From assembly GCF_022815725.1 (NCBI RefSeq), contig NZ_JALGRF010000001.1:496001-560000 (forward strand): a stretch of DNA of 64,000 bases. Direction: 5' to 3'. Below the pieces are notes generated by a model that did not search any database, had not been told where the DNA came from, and saw only the letters and a program-made list of their open reading frames with translations. Numbering within the stretch: the stretch's first letter is position 1; each line of letters starts with the position of its first letter. The position numbers and the translations under genes are program-made. Of the stretch, positions 9,018-15,140 are shown in pieces. The DNA is from Streptomyces sp. APSN-46.1. GTDB lineage: Bacteria > Actinomycetota > Actinomycetes > Streptomycetales > Streptomycetaceae.

Positions 9018-9045
9018 CCCTCAACGAACTGACGCGGTGCAGCAA
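9011..9045 (+). repeat. scrap of IS982 5' end, inverted relative to 4768-4803
   Basis: ATGACCCTCAACGAACTGAC followed by GCGGTGCAGCA reproduces the start region of the IS982 transposase. It begins inside the stop region of the IS630 gene. It is probably what remains of a second IS982 copy. Confidence 0.55.
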
Positions 9046-9059
9046 TAGAGTGCGGTCGC

Positions 9060-9104
9060 GAGGGAGTCCAACTCTGTCTTCACACACTGACGTTGGACTC
9101 CCTC
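9060..9104. terminator. hairpin downstream of IS630 and of the CGNR gene
   Basis: GAGGGAGTCCAAC (9060-9072) pairs perfectly with GTTGGACTCCCTC (9092-9104) across a 19-base loop. It sits between two convergent genes and can serve as a bidirectional terminator. There is no clear T tract, as is common in streptomycetes. Confidence 0.6.
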
Positions 9105-9139
9105 ACCTCATGCGCGCAGCCGATCTCTTGGAGTCGCAT

Positions 9140-9688
9140 CTAGGGTCGCGTTTCTTGTGGCTGGCGCCGGGTGGACCTCGCCCGGTTGCCGCAGCCGAGG
9201 GAACACCATGCCTGGTCGCGACGCCTGGCCAGGAAGAACATGCCGCAACTGGGGGCGTGGCAGCGCCGCACCCGCTGGCGGTTCGGACCCGCGGCCAGGA
9301 CGAGCGTCTCGCGAGCGACGACCGCGGCGGCGTCGCCGCCCTGTTCCTGCTGTCCGAGCAAGCCCTCCGCGGTCATCTGGAGGACGATGGGGGCTGATGA
9401 GGCGAGTTCGTTCAGCCGGGTCCGCTGTCTGTCGGTGAGCGGGTTCCGTCCGGCTGTCGAGTCCAGAGCGTCGCGGACCAACCCGCGCAACCGTTCCAGC
9501 TCCTCCAAGGGGAGGGCCGCCAGCCTGCGGTCGGCGGCGCGGGCCCGCCATCGCCTGGTGAGTTCCCGATCGGTGAAGAAGTCGATGTCGCCGCGACCCG
9601 GGCCCGCGCCGACGACAACGGTGTTGGCCAGGTCGAGAACCGGGTCCTCGCCGATCCACGGCATCTCCTGCAAGTCCCGGATGGTCAT
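9140..9688 (-). CDS. CGNR zinc-finger/ABATE-domain regulator
   Basis: A 182-residue protein of the CGNR zinc-finger family. Residues 1-125 form the ABATE-like domain (DPVLDLANTVV and LTDRQRTRLNELASSAP). The C-terminus holds the zinc finger RRCHAPSCGMFFLARRRDQAWCSLGCGNRAR, split over residues 138-172, with four Cys and the CGNR signature. These are putative stress regulators. It is divergent from the gene at 9792. The intervening 100 bases hold a perfect 11-bp inverted repeat that is a likely operator, so it probably autoregulates and controls the neighbour. Confidence 0.86.
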   Translation of the reverse strand: MTIRDLQEMPWIGEDPVLDLANTVVVGAGPGRGDIDFFTDRELTRRWRARAADRRLAALPLEELERLRGLVRDALDSTAGRNPLTDRQRTRLNELASSAPIVLQMTAEGLLGQQEQGGDAAAVVARETLVLAAGPNRQRVRRCHAPSCGMFFLARRRDQAWCSLGCGNRARSTRRQPQETRP

Positions 9689-9718
9689 GCTCTCAATCTA
9701 CTGGATTCAGCCCAGCAA

Positions 9719-9764
9719 ACCCGTGATAGCTTCATCTCACGGATTTGGTCTATCAAATCCGTGA
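9719..9764. promoter_or_regulatory. operator-like inverted repeat between divergent genes
   Basis: TCACGGATTTG (9737-9747) and CAAATCCGTGA (9754-9764) are perfect inverted repeats separated by 6 bases. A further half-like element, CCCGTGATAG, lies at 9720-9729. The position, about 30 bases upstream of the ATG at 9792 and 50 bases upstream of the CGNR start, suits an operator controlled by the CGNR-type regulator. Confidence 0.7.
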
Positions 9765-9791
9765 TTCACACGGTCGACGAAGGGTGATGTC

Positions 9792-10085
9792 ATGAGCGCA
9801 ACCATCGAGTACGTCAGGTTCGACACCGACGACCCCGCCGCCCTCACCGCCCACCGGGAGCAGCTGATCGCGCTGCTCAAGGAGCGGTACGGCGATGGCT
9901 TCCTGGGCGCCCACCTCGCCCTGTTCGACGACGGCACCGTCCTGGACTTCATCATCTGGTCGTCCGTCGACGTCGCCGAGCGCGCGGCCAAGGAGATGCC
10001 GACCGACCCTCGCGCGCAGGGCTTCTTCAGTCAGATCGGCACGGTTCACGAGATGCGGCACGCCCAGGTCCTGCACACGGCATAG
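9792..10085 (+). CDS. small dimeric alpha/beta-barrel-like protein, 97 aa
   Basis: A compact protein with a beta-alpha-beta pattern: IEYVRFDTDD, a helical HREQLIALLKERYGDGF, then AHLALFDDGTVLDFIIWSS and a second helix (DVAERAAKEMPTDP). This is compatible with the antibiotic-biosynthesis-monooxygenase/EthD-type fold. No catalytic residue can be assigned. It is divergently transcribed from the CGNR regulator across the palindromic operator and followed closely (24 bases) by the AlkC/AlkD-like gene. It is probably the CGNR regulator's target; the function is unknown. Confidence 0.68.
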   Translation: MSATIEYVRFDTDDPAALTAHREQLIALLKERYGDGFLGAHLALFDDGTVLDFIIWSSVDVAERAAKEMPTDPRAQGFFSQIGTVHEMRHAQVLHTA

Positions 10086-10109
10086 CCCCGTCCCAAGGAG
10101 AATGACGCC

Positions 10110-11195
10110 GTGCCCTCGGCAGACGAACTACTCAGCGCGGACACTGTGGCCGACCTTGCCCGATGCCTTACGCGAGCCGGCCACGGGATCACGGCCCATG
10201 AGACCCGGGGGTGCGGCGCGACCCTGGACGGGCTGACCTTCACCGAGCGTGTCGCCGCGATCAGAGATGCCATCCTGGCGGACCTTCCAGCGGACTACCC
10301 GGCCTTCGCACACGTGGTGCGCGATACGCTGCGGGACCCCGACTTCACCGGCTGGATGACCTTCCCTGTCGGCGAGGCCGTCGCCGTACGGGGCCTGGAC
10401 ACCTTCGAACCCGCGCTCGCCCTGCTTGCGGAACTCACCCCGCGCCTGACCGCTGAGACCGCGGTCCGCCCCTTCCTCCATACCGACCTGGAACGCGCGC
10501 TCCAGGTCATGACGGAATGGACCGCACACCCCGACCCCCACGTCCGCCGGCTGGCCAGCGAGGGCGCGCGGCCGCGACTTCCCTGGGCACCCAGGATTCC
10601 CGCGCTGATCACGGACCCGGCCCCGGCACTGCCCCTGCTCGACGCGCTCTACCGGGACGACTCCGAGTACGTCCGCAGATCAGTGGCCAACCACCTCAAC
10701 GACATCAGCCGCGACCATCCCGACACGGCCGTAGCTGTCGCGGCGCGCTGGCTGGGCACCCCCGCGCCGACAACGATCCAACTGGTCCGCCACGGCCTGC
10801 GGACCCTGATCAAGTCCGGACACGCCGGGGCACTCACGCTGCTCGGTCACTCCCCGGACCTCCCCGTCACCGTCGAAGGCCCACACGTGCAGACCCCGGA
10901 GATCCGGATCGGTGACCATCTCGTGTTCGACTACGCGGTGACCAACACCCACGACCAGACCGCCCGCGTCGTCATCGACTACGTCATCCACCACGTAAAG
11001 GCCAACGGCAGCCGCACTCCCAAGGTCTTCAAACTCACCACCCGGCCCCTGGCTCCCGGCGAGACATGGCGTGCCACGCGCAGGCACTCCTTCAAACCGA
11101 TCAGCACGCGGCGCTACCACCCGGGCGCCCATCTCGTCCACATCCAGGTCAACGGCCAGTCCCGCGGGGAAGCCTCGTTCATGCTGCACTGCTAA
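10110..11195 (+). CDS. HEAT-repeat DNA alkylation repair protein (AlkC/AlkD-like)
   Basis: A 361-residue HEAT-repeat protein of the AlkC/AlkD DNA glycosylase superfamily. Diagnostic stretches are HVRRLASEGARPRLPWAPRI (about residues 147-166) and DDSEYVRRSVANHLNDISRD (about 191-210), followed by paired helices. A C-terminal beta-rich segment (about 265-361) resembles the Ig-like extension seen in some AlkC-type proteins. Family members excise N3- and N7-alkyl purines. GTG 10110 follows AAGGAG by 7 bases and the previous stop by 24 bases, so it is co-transcribed with the 9792 gene and probably shares the CGNR-linked control. Confidence 0.85.
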   Translation: MPSADELLSADTVADLARCLTRAGHGITAHETRGCGATLDGLTFTERVAAIRDAILADLPADYPAFAHVVRDTLRDPDFTGWMTFPVGEAVAVRGLDTFEPALALLAELTPRLTAETAVRPFLHTDLERALQVMTEWTAHPDPHVRRLASEGARPRLPWAPRIPALITDPAPALPLLDALYRDDSEYVRRSVANHLNDISRDHPDTAVAVAARWLGTPAPTTIQLVRHGLRTLIKSGHAGALTLLGHSPDLPVTVEGPHVQTPEIRIGDHLVFDYAVTNTHDQTARVVIDYVIHHVKANGSRTPKVFKLTTRPLAPGETWRATRRHSFKPISTRRYHPGAHLVHIQVNGQSRGEASFMLHC

Positions 11196-11505
11196 GAGCA
11201 CCCGCCCCGCAGCCATCCCTTGGAATCAATCATCTAGGGTCCCGCCGGTAATCTGCTGAATTGAGCACTAAGTGGTCGGCTCCGGAAGTCCTTCGGGGGT
11301 GACGTGCAGGGCCCCCGCCTGGGTGAGACCGGCCAGGGCGACGATGTCCAGCTCGCTCCGGCTGGTATCCGGCTGGCGTACGAGGGGCCGGTGCGGTTGT
11401 GTGTGGTGTACCTGCGCTCCGGTAAAGCCCCGGTGTCGTCCGGTGGCTCGACCTGCCGCTCCGGCCCCGCGCAGCGTTCCGCCCGACTGACCGAAGGGCT
11501 CTTTC
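11196..11505. other. intergenic stretch with no gene I can support
   Basis: About 310 bases. A minus-strand frame ending near 11268 (SELDIVALAGLTQAGALHV and following) reads like the tail of a degraded gene, but I cannot assign a family. No clear hairpin or operator was found. Confidence 0.4.
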
Positions 11506-12021
11506 ATGAACCGTGAAGCCTCTGCCGTCCCGCTGCCGGATGCGCTGGGTGCGGCGGTCCGGGGCCCGGGAGCTGAGCTCCGGGAATCCGTGGGCAAAGG
11601 GGCAGGGGTATTCGCCACACGGCCTTTCCGGGCGGGAGAGCTGGTTCTGGCCGGTGTCATCGTGGCCGAGCTCGACCGCAACGATGCCCACGCCTCGCAG
11701 ATCAGCTGGAATCGCTTCGTGCGGCACGGCGGTCTGGTGCCGAAGGTGAACCACTCCTGCGACCCGAACTGCGGCATCGGGCCTAACGCGTCCGGGGCTC
11801 ATGACCTGCTCGCCCGGCTCCCCATCGCGACCGGCCAGGAGATCACCTTCGACTACGCGATGCGCAACTACACCATCGAGCACTTCCCGGCTCGGTGTCG
11901 GTGCGGGACACTCCTGTGCCGCGGTCGGATCACCGGCTGGAAGGACCTGCCCTCCGATCGAAGGGACGCCTACCGGGGCTTCGTCGCGCCCTATCTCCTC
12001 GACGGACCGACAGGTCCATGA
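11506..12021 (+). CDS. SET-domain protein-lysine methyltransferase
   Basis: A 171-residue protein that is essentially one SET domain with a post-SET Cys motif. The N-terminal GKGAGVFATRPFRAGELV, the VNHSCDPNCGIG segment (NHSC pseudoknot, about residues 83-92), GQEITFDYAM (about 112-121) and RCRCGTLLCRGRITGW (post-SET, about 132-147) are all present in order. SET enzymes transfer methyl groups from S-adenosylmethionine to lysine side chains; bacterial members are uncommon. It sits alone between decayed sequence on both sides in transposon cargo. The substrate is unknown; the neighbouring sIHF-like DNA-binding protein is a speculative candidate. Confidence 0.88.
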   Translation: MNREASAVPLPDALGAAVRGPGAELRESVGKGAGVFATRPFRAGELVLAGVIVAELDRNDAHASQISWNRFVRHGGLVPKVNHSCDPNCGIGPNASGAHDLLARLPIATGQEITFDYAMRNYTIEHFPARCRCGTLLCRGRITGWKDLPSDRRDAYRGFVAPYLLDGPTGP

Positions 12022-12421
12022 AGTGCGCCGAGACTGGTGACGACGGGCAGCACCCCCACGCCGCCACACCGGTGTGCGAGGCGGTCACCCGGCCCCGTTC
12101 CCCGCCCGCGTGGGGGGTGCGCGGCGGTCGTTCTCGGCGACCAGGAGCAGGCTGGGTAGCCCCTCGGCCAGCTGCGGCTTCGCGTACGCCATGATCGTGG
12201 CGGTGCAGAACGCCTCCCGGCTGCCGTCGAGCCGGTCATCAGGGCGAAGGACAGCGGCCCGTCGTCGAGCGAGCGCCGCAGGTAGGGGTCGAGTTCGACC
12301 CCGGCCGTGTGCACCAGGGTGTCGGCGGCGTCCGCCTTGCCGGGAGATCAAGAAGTGGCGGCCTTTGGGCTTATCTGGGTCACACCCCGGACACGGACGT
12401 GCGCCGACAGGGCACCACCAG
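12022..12421. other. decayed minus-strand gene and 40-bp repeat
   Basis: Between the SET gene and the sIHF gene lies a broken minus-strand frame, about 12330 to 12085. It reads TLVHTAGVELDPYLRRSLDD and then, after a frame change, TATIMAYAKPQLAEGLPSLL. The family is not recognised. It is cut at its 5' side close to the 40-bp repeat at 12345-12384. Confidence 0.45.
12345..12384 (-). repeat. 40-bp inverted repeat, right copy
   Basis: Begins AGATCAAGAAGTGGCGGCC and ends TTATCTGGGTCACA. It is the inverse of 3213-3252 with a single mismatch and lies 38 bases from the stop of the sIHF-like gene. Confidence 0.75.
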
Positions 12422-12736
12422 TCAGCCCTTGGACGGGAAGAGCGCGAGAAGCCGGGCGCGCTGGTTGGCGCCGAGTCCCTGGACACGTCGGCTCTCTGAG
12501 ATGCCGAGGTCCGAGAGCAGTTGGCCGGCGCGGACCGAGCCGATGCCGGGGAGCGATTCGAGGACGCGGCGTACCCGGACCTTGCCGACCACGTTGTCCT
12601 CGCGCGCGAGGAGGTCCGTAAGGGGCAGGGTCCCCGCCTTGAGTGCGGCCATCAGGTCGCCGCGTTCCTTGCGGACGGCGGCTGCTTTCTGAAGTGCTTC
12701 GGCCCTCTGGGCGGGGGAAAGTTTGGGCAGAGCCAT
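12422..12736 (-). CDS. integration host factor of the actinobacterial (sIHF/mIHF) type
   Basis: A 104-residue homologue of Streptomyces sIHF. It has the expected N-terminal helix (LSPAQRAEALQKAAAVRKER), the linker GTLPLTDLLARED, then the helix-two-turns-helix DNA-binding module with VGKVRVRRVLESLPGIGSVR and SDLGISESRRVQGLGANQR. sIHF binds and bends duplex DNA and affects recombination, topoisomerase activity and nucleoid structure. This copy is in a transposon, 75 bases downstream of the resolvase on the same strand, so it is probably an accessory paralogue that helps assemble recombination complexes. The core chromosomal copy is expected elsewhere. Confidence 0.9.
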   Translation of the reverse strand: MALPKLSPAQRAEALQKAAAVRKERGDLMAALKAGTLPLTDLLAREDNVVGKVRVRRVLESLPGIGSVRAGQLLSDLGISESRRVQGLGANQRARLLALFPSKG

Positions 12737-12811
12737 GGGTGTCGCTCTCCTCTTCTCGTACGGGCTGGAGCAGTCATCATCGCCGCACCGCCGGGCCTTT
12801 TACCAGCGGGT

Positions 12812-13888
12812 TTACGGCCTGGCTGCCGGGGCGGAGCGGTCCTGGCTCTGGAGCCGCTCGCGCAGTTCGGCCTGCTGTTCGGTGAGTTCGGCGCCGGGCC
12901 CGAGGATGCGGGCCGGGCGGGGCCGGGGGATGTCGTCGGTGCCCCAGAGGTCGGCGAAGTCGGCGTGCGCCTGGGCGATGGCTTCGGGGTAGCTCTGGGC
13001 TTTTTCGTGCTCGGCGAGCGCCCGGTAGATGCTGGCGACGCTGGGGCTTTGGCCTTTGCGTTTGCCGGTGGGGATGAGCAGGTCGGGCTGGATCGTCTCG
13101 ACCGACTCGCCGTTCGCCCTGCGGCGGAGCACGGTGTGCAGCATGTCGTCGGTGATGACCGGGGGCCGACCGCCGTGCTTGCCCTTGCGGGCGGCGGTGT
13201 CGAGTCCTTCGAGGGTGGCTTCGCGGATGTTCTCGCGTTCGGTCTCGGCCATCGCGGCGAAGAAGCCGAACAGCAGGCGGCCGGGGCCGCTGGGGTCGTA
13301 CATCCCCGGCAGAGGTCCGGCGAGCATCTCCAGCACCAGGCCGTGCGCGGTGAGGTGGTCGGCGAGGGCTGTCAGCTCTGCTGCGTCGCGTCCCAGCCGT
13401 TTCATCTCGTACACCGTGAAAATCACCCGGCAGTGCGGGGCGTGGGCCTTGATCTCCCGGGCCAGCGCGAGCGCCGCCTCGAACTGCGGGCGGACCCGGA
13501 TACGGGTGCTGATCTTCTCGGAGAAGATTTTGTCGCGGTCGATGCCGTGGGCGGCGAGCGCGTCGAGCTGGGACTGGAGTTCTTGGGTAAGCGTCGAGCA
13601 TCTCGCGTACGCGACCCTGATGTCCGCGGTCGGGGTGTCCGGGGCGATGGCGAGGGGGACGGGGGTGCCGGGCCGCCAGGGCTGCCCGGGGCCACGGTTG
13701 GCGGGGGTGGGGACACGCAGGAGTTTCGCGAGCCGGGGCACCTTCGTGAACCGGCCGGTGTGGTAGGTGCCGGCCACGGAGCCACCGCGCGAGCGGCAGG
13801 GTGATCCGGGCTCGGCCGTGCAGCGGGGGCAGGGATGGCGCTCGACTTCGTCGGCGTCGGCCGGGGAGGACTCTTGAGGGACCGTCAT
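12812..13888 (-). CDS. serine recombinase/resolvase with N-terminal Cys motif
   Basis: A resolvase/invertase-type serine recombinase of about 358 residues. An N-terminal extension carries CPRCTAEPGSPCRSRGG (a zinc-ribbon-like Cys set) before the catalytic domain, which starts at IRVAYARCSTLTQELQSQLD with the nucleophile Ser. VYEMKRLGRDAAELTALADH supplies the conserved Arg residues and FFAAMAETERENIREATLEG the E-helix. The C-terminal HTH follows at KHGGRPPVITDDMLHTVLRR and continues unusually far. ATG 13888 is preferred over ATG 13912 because the upstream one falls inside the repeated candidate binding sites. It probably resolves transposition cointegrates. Confidence 0.9.
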   Translation of the reverse strand: MTVPQESSPADADEVERHPCPRCTAEPGSPCRSRGGSVAGTYHTGRFTKVPRLAKLLRVPTPANRGPGQPWRPGTPVPLAIAPDTPTADIRVAYARCSTLTQELQSQLDALAAHGIDRDKIFSEKISTRIRVRPQFEAALALAREIKAHAPHCRVIFTVYEMKRLGRDAAELTALADHLTAHGLVLEMLAGPLPGMYDPSGPGRLLFGFFAAMAETERENIREATLEGLDTAARKGKHGGRPPVITDDMLHTVLRRRANGESVETIQPDLLIPTGKRKGQSPSVASIYRALAEHEKAQSYPEAIAQAHADFADLWGTDDIPRPRPARILGPGAELTEQQAELRERLQSQDRSAPAARP

Positions 13889-13900
13889 GCCCCGGAATCC

Positions 13901-14033
13901 TGTCACAAACATTTCTCACAAGGGGGTAGGACCCGCTTCCACGTGAGAACGAGTTGTGAGAACGAATCCGGGGCTGAGGCCGATCCGTCGGCCTACTTTT
14001 GATCTTGCTCCGGGAATGGAACGTTTGTGAGAG
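13901..14033. promoter_or_regulatory. candidate res site of the resolvase
   Basis: Five copies of a TTGTGAGA-like element: TGTCACAAAC (13901-13910, inverted), TTCTCACAAG (13913-13922, inverted), ACGTGAGAACG (13941-13951), GTTGTGAGAACG (13953-13964) and CGTTTGTGAGAG (14022-14033). They lie immediately upstream of the resolvase start. Clustered sites in the resolvase promoter are the usual res arrangement. Confidence 0.65.
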
Positions 14034-14119
14034 CAACGCTCGGACGGGGACGACCGCCTCGGCTGCACTCGCTTGCCAGCCCTGCGCAACCTTTCCTCGG
14101 TTTGCCCGTTTGCCTGAAC

Positions 14120-14956
14120 ATGACTATTTGCTTGAAAAGTGCGGCTGTGGGATCCCTGGCCGCTGCCATGTTTGCGCTGGCTGTCCCTCAAGTCGGAGCA
14201 CAGGCTTCCACCGGGGAAGCGTCGCAGCCGCAGACCCGGGCGGCCAGCCAGAACGAGGAAGCATGTGGGGACGCCGCGATCCGCGGCAGGGATCAGGCCG
14301 ACCGTGACAGCAAGGCGACATTCCGCCTGTGCGCCTCGACGAGCGGCGACCGGATGTACGTCAACACCTCGGGTGCGAAGTGCCAGTCGTATGTCTTCCT
14401 CAGCTGGAAGGACTACGACTACTCCTGCTACGCGGGGGTCGAGGCCTGGACGTTGAAGAAGGACGGCAAGGACGTCGCGGACAGTAGGGTCTATCCCGGG
14501 CCCGGCACCTACAAGCTCACGGTCACCGTCACCTCCCGGGGGCGGCGCTATGACGGGGGCGCCTTCTCCGATTCCAACTTGCGCGGCGAGGCGACGATCG
14601 ACGTCACTTTCACCGTCCCCGAAGATCACCCGAAGCCGCCGGAGCCGCCGAAGCCGACGCTTTCCACTTCGGCCACTCGCGAGGACGGCACTGTAACCGT
14701 CACCGTGACCAACACCGGAGACCGTGACGACAGCAGGCTCGTCATGTTCTACAACGGCATCAACGGGGCAGCCCTGCCGGAGGCCGGTGATTCACGCTGT
14801 CACTCGTGGCTCGATGGGAAGCACGGCTCGTGCGAACTTGGGGGGCTGGACCAGGGGAAGTCCACCACCATCCTCTTCAAGACTGCCGGGGCCATGTCCT
14901 GGAGCGTCTCGGGTGACGACGACATCGACGTCAACGGGACGTCCCCGGCTCCTTAA
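14120..14956 (+). CDS. secreted protein of unknown function, 278 aa
   Basis: ATG 14120 opens a classical signal peptide (MTICLKSAAVGSLAAAMFAL, then AVPQVGAQA with an AxA-type cleavage site near residue 29). The mature protein has two beta-rich halves. The first, around residues 70-170, contains four Cys (EEACGDAA, FRLCAST, AKCQSYV, YSCYAG). A Pro-rich linker (HPKPPEPPKPT) leads to a second, CARDB/Ig-like half with TVTVTVTNTGDRDDSRLVMF and two more Cys. It is divergent from the resolvase. It is probably an extracellular binding or adhesion protein carried as cargo; no enzyme motif is seen. Confidence 0.78.
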   Translation: MTICLKSAAVGSLAAAMFALAVPQVGAQASTGEASQPQTRAASQNEEACGDAAIRGRDQADRDSKATFRLCASTSGDRMYVNTSGAKCQSYVFLSWKDYDYSCYAGVEAWTLKKDGKDVADSRVYPGPGTYKLTVTVTSRGRRYDGGAFSDSNLRGEATIDVTFTVPEDHPKPPEPPKPTLSTSATREDGTVTVTVTNTGDRDDSRLVMFYNGINGAALPEAGDSRCHSWLDGKHGSCELGGLDQGKSTTILFKTAGAMSWSVSGDDDIDVNGTSPAP

Positions 14957-15140
14957 GTGGTGTAGAGCGCTGCCCGGTTGAGCTCGGCGTTCCCGCGCGG
15001 GGCGATCGGACAACAGATGCCTCACCCTCGGCCAAGGAGGGTGGGGCAGCACGGGTGAGGATTGGAGCTACTCCGCCTTACTCAGTCGGACCCAGGCCCG
15101 CACCTATAGCGACCTGCCCCAGGAGGCATGAGGCCAGGCG

